In this document: positions 27,995 to 35,515 of the stretch, in pieces
Layout: each line of letters begins with the position of its first letter
Position numbering within the stretch: the stretch's first letter is position 1
Origin: Anaerolineales bacterium
GTDB taxonomy: Bacteria; Chloroflexota; Anaerolineae; 4572-78; NAK82
DNA length: 62,200 nt
Reading direction: 5' to 3'
Assembly (NCBI GenBank): GCA_020343875.1
Contig: CP070811.1
Span: 3,418,419 to 3,480,618, forward strand
The notes under the pieces: generated by a model
Told to the model about the DNA's origin: nothing
Databases searched by the model: none
What the model saw: the letters and a program-made list of their open reading frames with translations, nothing else
Program-made: the position numbers and the translations under genes

Positions 27995-29113
27995 ATGAAG
28001 TTGTTCTCAAGAGGAAATCACATCTCCAGGTATATCTCCCGAGCACTTGTGTTGCTGATGTGCGCTCTGGTGGTCTCAACCTCGGTCCCGTTGACCGAGG
28101 TGCCGCTGGGACCACAACGGACAGTTGTTAGCGTGAATCCCAAAATTGGGGTGCACACCCGCCTCACGGATGAGGTAGAGCCACGCAAAATCAAGGGCAC
28201 GTTGGAGATGGTGCGTGAGATGGGGGCCTCTTGGATTGTGGAGTATTTTCCTTGGGCCTACCTGGAGCCGGTGCCTGGCATCTACGACTGGACTCACGCC
28301 GACCTGGTGGTGAATCACGCCAGGCGCCAAGGATTGACGGTTGTGGCCCGCCTGGGATTGGTACCCGACTGGGCACGCCCCAAGGACACCGCTTCATCAT
28401 ATCTTTCCCAAGATCGCTACGAGGATTTTGGGGATTTCGTGTACGCCTTCGTCGATCACTTCGAAGGTCGGGTCGATTACATCATTATCTGGAACGAGCC
28501 TAATCTGGCCCTCGAGTGGGGCTTTCAACCCATTGATCCCGAAGGCTACACCGACTTGCTCAAAATTGCATATCGGCGGGCGAAGGAGGCCAGGCCTGAG
28601 GTGAAGGTGCTGGCTGGTGCCCTGGCTCCCACGCTGGCCCCGCCTGGCAGCGAGTGGGGCATGGATGACCTGGAATACCTGCGGCGCATGTACGCGGCCG
28701 GCGGAGGCGATTATTTCGATATCCTGGCCGTTCATGCTTATGGATGGGTGTATCCTGCGGACGACCCACCTGCCTCGACGGTGGTCAATTACCGGCGGAC
28801 GGAGTTGGTGCGCCAGGTAATGGTCGAGCAGGGCGACGCCCACAAACCGATCTTCATCACCGAGGGCGGCTGGAACGATCATCCTCGCTGGACACGGGCC
28901 GTGAAACCCGCCCAGCGAATTCGCTACACTATCCAGGCCTACGAGCTGGCCCGGGAGTGGGATTGGTGCCAGGCAGTAGCCTGGTGGGCTTTTCGTTATC
29001 CCTGGGCTGCCCGGAGTTACCTGGATTACTTCACCTTTGTCACGCCTGATTTTGAGCCGAAGCCGATCTACCTGGAAGTGCAGCGTTACGCAATTGGCAC
29101 GATCAGCCCGTAA
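27995..29113 (+). CDS. Exported glycoside hydrolase-like protein (clan A TIM barrel)
   Basis: A 372-residue protein with an N-terminal signal or anchor (about 12-30) and a TIM-barrel glycosidase domain. The acid/base motif IWNEPN (about residues 166-171) and the nucleophile-type motif FITEGGW (about 286-292) are both present, spaced as in families GH5/GH39-like xylosidases. An early segment (GASWIVEYFPWAYLEP) also fits this clan. The substrate is unknown; a beta-linked polysaccharide or glycoside is likely. The ATG at 27995 is placed 7 nt after a TATAAT box. The frame is open further upstream over comEA, but that part is a shadow. Confidence 0.78.
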   Translation: MKLFSRGNHISRYISRALVLLMCALVVSTSVPLTEVPLGPQRTVVSVNPKIGVHTRLTDEVEPRKIKGTLEMVREMGASWIVEYFPWAYLEPVPGIYDWTHADLVVNHARRQGLTVVARLGLVPDWARPKDTASSYLSQDRYEDFGDFVYAFVDHFEGRVDYIIIWNEPNLALEWGFQPIDPEGYTDLLKIAYRRAKEARPEVKVLAGALAPTLAPPGSEWGMDDLEYLRRMYAAGGGDYFDILAVHAYGWVYPADDPPASTVVNYRRTELVRQVMVEQGDAHKPIFITEGGWNDHPRWTRAVKPAQRIRYTIQAYELAREWDWCQAVAWWAFRYPWAARSYLDYFTFVTPDFEPKPIYLEVQRYAIGTISP

Positions 29114-29216
29114 GGCTACACCCTACCAGTTCAGCTCATCCGAGTCAGTGATTAGTGCGGGGGACTGCTTTTGGTGAGATATGTGACAATACGTGTCAAG
29201 ATTGAAATGTGGCGGA

Positions 29217-29245
29217 TTGACAATCAGCCAACTACGGTGTAGGAT
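29217..29245 (+). promoter_or_regulatory. Promoter for alaC with an upstream inverted repeat
   Basis: TTGACA (29217-29222), a 17-bp spacer and TAGGAT (29240-29245). An inverted repeat, TGACA-N5-TGTCA (29184-29198), ends 18 nt before the -35 box and could be an activator or repressor site. Confidence 0.55.
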
Positions 29246-29279
29246 GGCCCAAAGAGCGAATGAAAATGGGGGGGAAACT

Positions 29280-30527
29280 ATGAGTCAGCCAGACCAAAAC
29301 GATTTTGAGTATTCATCTGAAGCCTTGTTGAGCGTAGATCTACCGTCGGTCGCTGCCGCCAGGATGCACCGGTTGCCGCCTTATTTATTCGGCCGGATTA
29401 ACGCGCTAAAGACCGCGCTTCGTCGGAAAGGGGTGGACGTCATTGATCTGGGTATGGGCAATCCAAGCGACCCGACCCCTCAGCCGATTGTGGATAAACT
29501 GCGCGAGGCAGCTGGCAAAAAGCAGAATCAGCGCTATTCCGTATCTCAAGGCATTTATAACCTGCGCCGTGAGCTGGCCTATTTCTATGATCAGCAGTGG
29601 GGGGTAGGGCTAGATCCGAAAACTGAGATCATTGCTACCATTGGGTCCAAGGAGGGAATCAGCCATCTTTGCCTGGCCACGCTTGGCCCTGGTGATGTGG
29701 CCCTGACGCCAACGCCATCGTTTCCAATCCATGTTTATGCTCCTGTCATCGCGGGTGCAAATGTAATTGGGGTATCGATGATGGATGGCGAGGAGGCCCT
29801 TTTGCGAAGAATATCAGATATGTGTCGAACGGTTTCTCCACAGCCCAAGATCGTGTTTCTGAATTTTCCGCATAACCCTACAGCTCATACGGTTGAGATT
29901 GGCTTTTTTGAAGAGGTTGTCAAACTTGCCAAACGTTTCAATTTCTATGTGATCCACGATTTTGCCTACGGACTAACCACGTTTGATGGATACCAGGCGC
30001 CCAGTTTTCTACAAGCTCCTGGTGCTAAGGATGTGGGCGTTGAATCGTTGACCATGTCCAAAGGGTACAATATGGCTGGCTGGCGGATCGGCTTTGTGGT
30101 GGGGAACCCGGATATGGTGAACTTGCTGGCCTGTATCAAAGGATATTATGACTATGGCATTTTTCAGGCTGTCCAGATTGCTACGGTCATCGCCTTGCGT
30201 CACTGTGAGGAAGACATGCGAGCGCAGGCGCAGATCTACGCACAACGTCGTGACACTTTATGTGAAAGCCTTGAACGCGCCGGCTGGGAGGTTGAGAGAC
30301 CGAGAGCGACTATGTTTGCCTGGGTGAAAATTCCGGAACCGTATCGCGAAATGGGATCTATTGAATTCGCCATGCAGTGCCTTCAAAAAGCGGAGGTTGC
30401 TGTTGCTCCGGGACGAGGTTTTGGGGAGGATGGGGAAGGCTATCTACGGTTTGGGCTGGTTGAGAATGAAGAGCGGTTGAGACAGGCCGTGCGGCAGCTC
30501 AGGCGGGCATTTCCGGTGGATGGGTGA
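29280..30527 (+). CDS. alaC: AlaC-type class I aminotransferase (alanine-forming)
   Basis: A 415-residue PLP enzyme. HRLPPYLFGRINALK, DLGMGNPSDPTP and TIGSKEGISHL match the AlaC/YfdZ glutamate-pyruvate aminotransferases throughout. The PLP lysine is in TMSKGYNMAGWRIGF. These enzymes transfer the amino group between glutamate and pyruvate. The ATG at 29280 has GGGGGGAA just upstream. Its stop overlaps the ATG of the next gene (TGATG). Specificity is inferred from the family; another amino-acid pair is possible. Confidence 0.85.
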   Translation: MSQPDQNDFEYSSEALLSVDLPSVAAARMHRLPPYLFGRINALKTALRRKGVDVIDLGMGNPSDPTPQPIVDKLREAAGKKQNQRYSVSQGIYNLRRELAYFYDQQWGVGLDPKTEIIATIGSKEGISHLCLATLGPGDVALTPTPSFPIHVYAPVIAGANVIGVSMMDGEEALLRRISDMCRTVSPQPKIVFLNFPHNPTAHTVEIGFFEEVVKLAKRFNFYVIHDFAYGLTTFDGYQAPSFLQAPGAKDVGVESLTMSKGYNMAGWRIGFVVGNPDMVNLLACIKGYYDYGIFQAVQIATVIALRHCEEDMRAQAQIYAQRRDTLCESLERAGWEVERPRATMFAWVKIPEPYREMGSIEFAMQCLQKAEVAVAPGRGFGEDGEGYLRFGLVENEERLRQAVRQLRRAFPVDG

Positions 30528-31678
30528 TGCCGCCCAATCCCCGCTTAGGACAAGGACTCCACATTCTTCCCGTCCGCACCGCTGGCGAGCGACGGGCCTT
30601 TCTCAAATTTCCATGGCGTATCTATCGCGGCGATCCTCTGTGGGTGCCTCCTTTGCTCCCCGAACGGGCCAAGATGATTGACCCTAGACGGGGAGCTTTT
30701 TTCAAGCGTGGGCAGGCTGAGTTCTTCATCGCCTGGCGGGACGGTAGACCGGTAGGGACCATTTGCGCGGGGGAAGACCGAAAAACCAACGCCCAGCGCC
30801 GCAAGCAGGAGTGTCTGTTCGGATTTTTTGAGTGTGTGGAAGATTATGGCGTGGCTGAGGCTATGTTGAATCACGTCGCCGGGTGGGCCAGGCAACGCGG
30901 GCTGGATGCCTTGTTCGGGCCGTTCAACCTGGACTTTGAGGACAGCTATGGTTTGCTGGTTGAGGGGCGTGATCGTCCGCCGGTGTTACTCTGCGGGCAT
31001 ACGCCACCCTACTACCAGGACTTCATAGAGAGGTTTGGCTTCAAGCCGGCGCGGGGAGATAACCTGGCTTACGCCATAGATCTTAATACGGATGGGCTTG
31101 CCTTGCAGCGCCTATCCCGTCTGGCGAACCGCCTCCGCAAACGAGGCGGCATCACCCTCCGTAGTGCCGACTTGACACGCTGGGAAGATGAAGCCGAGCG
31201 GGTGTACCACCTACTCAACGCTGCCCTGGTGCATTTGCCGGATCATATTCCCTGGCAGCGTGAAGCAGTGTACGCGACGCTGGCACCTTTTCGTGAGGTG
31301 GCCGACCCTGACTTGGTCCTCTTCGCGGAAGTGGAGGGGAAGGTTGTGGGCTGGTTTCCGGGCCTTCCTAATCTGAACGAGGCGTTTCAGCGCGCCAATG
31401 GACTGCGCTACCCGTGGGATTACCTCAAGTTGTGGTGGTACATGCGCCGTCAGCCTGAATGTCTGGCTGTGAAAAGCGTCTTGGTGTTGCCCGAATACTG
31501 GGGCACCGGCGTCAGTGTGTTGCTTTTTGATGAGTTGGCCAGACGCGCTCGGGCCAAAGGGTTCAAGTGGGCTGATCTGTCGCTCACGTCAGCTGATAAC
31601 CCTTATACGCCCATGCTTGCCGAGAGAATGGGAGCAAAGATCTACAAACGCTACCGCGTCTATCGGCTATCCGTATAG
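30527..31678 (+). CDS. GNAT-superfamily acyltransferase-like protein (paralogue 2)
   Basis: A 383-residue paralogue of the protein at 12748-13914, with the same opening (FPWRIYRGDPLWVPPLLPER), the middle GPFNLDFEDSYGLLVEG and a C-terminal GNAT-like half (VLPEYWGTGVSVLLFDEL). The glycine-rich CoA loop reads YWGTG here instead of YRGRG. Its ATG overlaps the alaC stop by one base, so it is translationally coupled to the aminotransferase and may act on an amino-acid-derived substrate. Substrate unknown. Confidence 0.75.
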   Translation: MPPNPRLGQGLHILPVRTAGERRAFLKFPWRIYRGDPLWVPPLLPERAKMIDPRRGAFFKRGQAEFFIAWRDGRPVGTICAGEDRKTNAQRRKQECLFGFFECVEDYGVAEAMLNHVAGWARQRGLDALFGPFNLDFEDSYGLLVEGRDRPPVLLCGHTPPYYQDFIERFGFKPARGDNLAYAIDLNTDGLALQRLSRLANRLRKRGGITLRSADLTRWEDEAERVYHLLNAALVHLPDHIPWQREAVYATLAPFREVADPDLVLFAEVEGKVVGWFPGLPNLNEAFQRANGLRYPWDYLKLWWYMRRQPECLAVKSVLVLPEYWGTGVSVLLFDELARRARAKGFKWADLSLTSADNPYTPMLAERMGAKIYKRYRVYRLSV

Positions 31679-31704
31679 TCGGCTCGCCCCCCCAAACAGA
31701 AGTG

Positions 31705-32781
31705 CTATTTCCAATCTAGAACAGCCTGCAGGCCAATACTGGTAGGATCCTTATCAATCTGGTCATAGACCTTTTTGATATCCGTATAAGAAAACCTTGA
31801 AGGTTCGAAAAAATCGGTTTTGAGACGTCCATCCCTTATCATTTCAACCGCAAGGCGCAGACTTTGATCATAGCCCCAGCGGACATACGAGTAAGGCAGG
31901 CCTGGATCCGGGCCAATCGCTCTGGTGGCGATGATCTTACCTTCTTTGAAGTATAAATCGCCAAAAATAAAACTTGATTCCTTCGTTCTCCATCCCAGCA
32001 ATTCTACAGTGCCTCTGTCCCGCATAATCTCCAGCGCCAGTTGCAGAGTGCCTTCCGCTCCGCTAGCCTCAACTACAGCGTCGGCGCCGATATGATGGGT
32101 ATATTGAAGAACGGCTTCTATAGGATCTTCGGCTCCAACCTGGATGGTAAAATCTGCCCCAACTTTCTTAGCCAGTTCAAGCCTTGCCCGATCCAGGTCT
32201 AATGCGATTGTCTTGGCTGCTCCTCCACATTTCGCGTGTTGCAGGGCTAGATTGCCAACTACCCCCATGCCAATAACAGCCACAGTGTCTCCGTACTCTA
32301 ATTGAAGTCTGCGTGTCGAATGCATGGTGGTCGTTGCCAAGACCGCCAGCGTCGCCTGCTCGTTGGATATCGAGTCGGGGATCTTGGCCGCCAAGGTGGC
32401 TGGGACCCTCGAAAACTGCTGGTGCGTTCCCAGACAAATCACCCGATCTCCCACCTCAAATTCACCCGTGTCGGCGATAATCACGCCTGCACTGGGTTGT
32501 AACGAATCAATCGATTCCGAAGAACCAGCACTGCGCGCCTGGGGGCCTACTGCTACTACCCTGCCGACCAATTCGTAACCTGGATATACGGGATACTGTT
32601 GCCACTGGGCCCATTTCTTTAGCTTAAAGTTGGGATATGTTCCGCGGTACAAGAACATCTCAGTGCCGCTGCTGATGCCAGATAATTCAGCTTCGACAAG
32701 GATCTCTCCCGGTCCTGCTTCTGGAATGTCCTCATCGATGATCTCAACATCAAAGGGCCCCCTGATTATTATGGATTTCAT
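31705..32781 (-). CDS. Medium-chain dehydrogenase lacking the catalytic zinc cysteine
   Basis: A 358-residue MDR-family protein with GroES-like and Rossmann domains (VAVIGMGVVGNLALQ). The position of the usual catalytic zinc cysteine reads SGISSGTEM, and no structural four-cysteine lobe is present. It therefore belongs to the non-zinc BchC-like branch (GISxGTE). The substrate is unknown. The ATG at 32781 has GGGAGGGAG about 8 nt upstream. It appears to be transcribed alone. Confidence 0.8.
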   Translation of the reverse strand: MKSIIIRGPFDVEIIDEDIPEAGPGEILVEAELSGISSGTEMFLYRGTYPNFKLKKWAQWQQYPVYPGYELVGRVVAVGPQARSAGSSESIDSLQPSAGVIIADTGEFEVGDRVICLGTHQQFSRVPATLAAKIPDSISNEQATLAVLATTTMHSTRRLQLEYGDTVAVIGMGVVGNLALQHAKCGGAAKTIALDLDRARLELAKKVGADFTIQVGAEDPIEAVLQYTHHIGADAVVEASGAEGTLQLALEIMRDRGTVELLGWRTKESSFIFGDLYFKEGKIIATRAIGPDPGLPYSYVRWGYDQSLRLAVEMIRDGRLKTDFFEPSRFSYTDIKKVYDQIDKDPTSIGLQAVLDWK

Positions 32782-33029
32782 TTCACAGCTCCCTCCCACA
32801 TATCACTTGTTCATTAGTAACTTCGCATTTTGGACAGGAACTAGGCGAAAAGCCGTCACAAGAATACCAAGTTCTTCTTGAATGAGTACATGGCAAATGT
32901 GATTTAGGTTATGTCTTGGCGCCCCCCTCCTGAGTATCATCGATCTTAGAGGGACGCCTTGTGCACTCCGGGCCAGGACGGGGTGTTGGGACGCTTTCCC
33001 ATTCTTGGATCGCCGTTCGGGGAATCTGG
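32782..33029. other. Intergenic region with a possible degenerate repeat
   Basis: No gene is evident. GCTTTCCCATTCTTGGATCGCC near 32990-33012 loosely matches one end of the palindromic repeat at 45907-45984, so this may be an eroded copy. Promoter elements for the minus-strand dehydrogenase were not clear. Confidence 0.35.
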
Positions 33030-33058
33030 TTGGACGAAAAGACCACCTGATGTATACT
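33030..33058 (+). promoter_or_regulatory. Promoter for the Gate/solute-binding unit
   Basis: TTGGAC (33030-33035), a 17-bp spacer and TATACT (33053-33058). The start would be near 33065, giving a long leader of about 280 nt. Confidence 0.55.
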
Positions 33059-33064
33059 GTTGAG

Positions 33065-33343
33065 GTTGAGCCGCAACAGCCTCACGCGATTTCCGTAGAA
33101 TCACCCTTGTTGGGTGATTACATGGGGAAAATCCGCATAAGAAGGCATTAGGGGTATTATACGGAATTACTCTGTAGCATACAACTGCCCCGACGATTCT
33201 GCGGAACGTTTCCGGGGAATCATTAATTGGGGGCGCCGGAAGGATTCGAGTAGATTCCCGAGTACGAGACCGATGTGGCTCGCGTGATGGAAACCATTAT
33301 AGGGGCGACCAATACCGACGATTTCGTTCACAGGAGGTGTATA
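33065..33343 (+). ncRNA. Structured 5' leader, possible riboswitch-like element
   Basis: Complementary segments suggest an ordered fold. A 12-bp long-range stem with one G-U pair joins 33091-33102 to 33195-33206. A perfect 8-bp hairpin, AATCACCC 33099-33106 with 33112-33119, shares four bases with it and so competes. A third stem is 33133-33140 with 33157-33164 (one mismatch). The loop GGGGTA (33151-33156) can pair with TGCCCC (33186-33191) as a pseudoknot. The ribosome binding site CAGGAGGTG lies 125 nt further on. No known riboswitch class was recognised. Basis: base-pairing seen by eye; function inferred. Confidence 0.4.
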
Positions 33344-33703
33344 TTGAGCCAGCGTGTGTATGTGGTTAGCCAACAGTTGATCGCGGCCAATATAGAGCGG
33401 ATCTCTGCCGTAAGCTGGGAGGGGTACCAGAGAGATGGGCGTGGCGCTGTGGTGATAGACGCTGAGGCAGCCGATACCCTGGAAGGTGCAGCGGGGCCAC
33501 TGGTATACGTCTCTGACGAGGAGGTCCAAGAGACTGGGCGTGGCTGGCCTTCTGAGGAAGTGGCAGGTATCGTGAGGGCATACGATCCTGAGAATGAAGT
33601 GATTGTCATTGTCAAGTGGCGGGGCGAGGTAGGTGTCTACCGATTCAAGTCGCCTACTTCTCCACCGATGGCTCATGCGGGCCAGCAGGAATCTTTACGC
33701 TGA
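33344..33703 (+). CDS. Small hypothetical protein, first gene of the Gate/solute-binding unit
   Basis: A 119-residue soluble-looking protein with no recognised domain. It is rich in Val, Ala and acidic residues and predicted beta strands (VYVVSQQ, GAVVIDAE, VIVIVKWRGEVGVYRF). The start is the TTG at 33344, chosen because CAGGAGGTG ends 4-5 nt before it; upstream codons in frame lack such a site. It lies at the end of the structured leader, about 27 nt before the Gate-domain gene. A role in the transport unit is only a guess from position. Confidence 0.6.
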   Translation: MSQRVYVVSQQLIAANIERISAVSWEGYQRDGRGAVVIDAEAADTLEGAAGPLVYVSDEEVQETGRGWPSEEVAGIVRAYDPENEVIVIVKWRGEVGVYRFKSPTSPPMAHAGQQESLR

Positions 33704-33730
33704 AATTTGTGGAGGAAGAGAGATTTTCCC

Positions 33731-34723
33731 TTGAGCCGATTGACGATGAGCGCCCTGGCGCTTTTGAGTGAGGCACTTAAGACTAGTTGGAGCCTGTTCA
33801 GGATCACAATTCCGATCATTATCCTGGTGAAGCTTCTCGCCGAGGCAGGCGTGGTTGAGTATTTTGGTGTCGTCCTTGAGCCGGTTATGGAGTTGATGGG
33901 CCTGCCTGGGAGTATGGGGTTGGTCTGGGCCACAGCTATGATCGCTGGTATGTATGCGGGGGTGGCGCTTTTTGCCACGCTGGCGCCGGAAGCACACCTG
34001 ACAGGCGCGCAAGCCACAGTGCTGGCCACGGTGGTGCTAGTGGCCCACTCGCTACCCGTCGAACTCCGGATCAGCCAGAAAGCGGGCGCGCGCCTGGGTG
34101 TCATCGCTATCCTGCGTGTCATGTTGGCGCTGATGATTGGCTGGGGACTGCATCAGGTTTACACGCACGCAGGTTTTCTGCAGGAGCCCAGCGTTGCTCT
34201 TTGGTCCCCACCGCCGAAGAACCCCTCGTGGCTGGCATGGGCACAGAATGAAGTCAAGAACCTCTTGATTATCTTCCTGATCATTGTGGCATTGCTGTTT
34301 CTGATGAAAGTACTGGAGCGCCTGGGTGTGACGGCCCTGCTTACCCGCCTGCTTGGCCCACTGCTTACCACCTTGGGCATGAGCAAGGCGGCAGCGCCGA
34401 TTACGATCGTTGGATTGACATTGGGTTTCACCTACGGCGGGGCGTTGATCATCCAAGAAGCGCGCTCCGGGAGGCTGGGGGGACGGGATGTGTTCTTCTC
34501 CATTGCGCTGATGAGTTTTTCCCATAGCCTTATCGAGGACACGCTGCTCATGATGGCTCTGGGGGGGCATCCATCGGGCACTCTCTGGGCCCGATTTCTC
34601 TTTTCACTCCTGGCCGTTTCTTTGCTGGTGAAGCTTCTTCGGGGCATCCCGGATGAGACGTTTAATCGCCTGCTTTGCCCGATATCATTCCAGGCGATGG
34701 GAGGGGAACGTCGTGAAGCGTAA
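33731..34723 (+). CDS. Nucleoside recognition (Gate) domain membrane protein
   Basis: About 330 residues with roughly eight transmembrane segments in two related halves. Each half carries a Gate-type signature: LFRITIPIIILVKLL...GLPGSMGLVWATAMIAGMYAG, and LLIIFLIIVALLFLMKVL...APITIVGLTLGFTYGGALI. Such domains occur in concentrative nucleoside transporters, FeoB and the SpmA/SpmB proteins. Substrate unknown. The start is uncertain among TTG 33707, TTG 33731 and ATG 33746; GGAGGAAGAG lies at 33710-33719. It overlaps the following solute-binding gene by 11 nt. Confidence 0.72.
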   Translation: MSRLTMSALALLSEALKTSWSLFRITIPIIILVKLLAEAGVVEYFGVVLEPVMELMGLPGSMGLVWATAMIAGMYAGVALFATLAPEAHLTGAQATVLATVVLVAHSLPVELRISQKAGARLGVIAILRVMLALMIGWGLHQVYTHAGFLQEPSVALWSPPPKNPSWLAWAQNEVKNLLIIFLIIVALLFLMKVLERLGVTALLTRLLGPLLTTLGMSKAAAPITIVGLTLGFTYGGALIIQEARSGRLGGRDVFFSIALMSFSHSLIEDTLLMMALGGHPSGTLWARFLFSLLAVSLLVKLLRGIPDETFNRLLCPISFQAMGGERREA

Positions 34724-35510
34724 CCAGCGACTGCGGTGGGTGGTGGGCAGTGGTGCGGTTATCGTATTACTGGTGGCCGTAGCGCTGGGCGCGCTGGTAC
34801 GCAGGGGGGGAGATGATGGAACGTTGGAGCGGGTCCGGGCCAGCGGGCAGTTGCGGGTGGGCCTGGATGCCAGTTTTCCCCCCTTTGAATCGCTGGATGC
34901 GGCAGGCAGTGTCGTAGGGCTTGACGCCGATTTGGCTCGTGCCATTGCCACAACGTTAGGCGCCGAGCCGGTTTTTGTCAACGTGGGCTTCGACGGGCTG
35001 TACGATGCTTTGCTGGTGGGTCGAGTGGATGCGATCATCTCTGGGTTACCTTATGACTCGCGGCGTACGCAGGATGTGATTTACTCCGATTCATACTTCA
35101 ATGCGGGCCAGTTGCTGCTCGTCCGTGCCGATGACGTCTCACCAGCTGGCAGCGAGTCGCTATCCGGGCGTAAGGTCGCTGTGGAGTGGGGAAGCCTGGC
35201 CGATATGGAAGCCCGCCGCCTCAAGCAGGGGGCTGACGGCATGGAGACACTTCCCCAGCCAACAGCTCAGGAGGCCCTGAGTGCGTTGGTTAATGGTCAG
35301 GCCGACGCTGCCATTGCCGACGCCGTGTCAGTTTATCAATTTGTTGGCGAGGACAGGGGGCAAGTACGCATCGTTGAGACATTGACGGATGAGCCCTACG
35401 TCATAGCCACCCGTTCCAGGTCGCGCCGGCTGGCAGAGGCGATTGACGAGGCGTTGATCGAGCTGAGAGAGTCAGGTGCGTTGGATATGCTTCTGGCCAA
35501 ATGGTTCTGA
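34713..35510 (+). CDS. Family 3 extracellular solute-binding protein (membrane-anchored)
   Basis: A 265-residue protein with one N-terminal hydrophobic anchor (about 10-28) and no lipobox cysteine. A periplasmic-binding-protein type 3 domain follows (LRVGLDASFPPFE, GLDADLARAIA, GRVDAIISGLPYDSRR, ALVNGQADAAIAD). This family usually feeds polar amino acids to ABC importers. Here no ABC permease or ATPase is adjacent, and the gene overlaps the Gate-domain gene by 11 nt. The GTG at 34713 has GGGAGGGGAA just upstream. Confidence 0.85.
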   Translation: MKRNQRLRWVVGSGAVIVLLVAVALGALVRRGGDDGTLERVRASGQLRVGLDASFPPFESLDAAGSVVGLDADLARAIATTLGAEPVFVNVGFDGLYDALLVGRVDAIISGLPYDSRRTQDVIYSDSYFNAGQLLLVRADDVSPAGSESLSGRKVAVEWGSLADMEARRLKQGADGMETLPQPTAQEALSALVNGQADAAIADAVSVYQFVGEDRGQVRIVETLTDEPYVIATRSRSRRLAEAIDEALIELRESGALDMLLAKWF

Positions 35511-35515
35511 ATCTA

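Noticed and set aside
33228..33240. GGGGGCGCC paired with GGCGCCCCC near 32924 as ends of a 300-bp element
   Set aside because: The match is only about 9 bp, the flanks do not agree and the region between contains a promoter and leader, so chance GC-rich complementarity is likelier.
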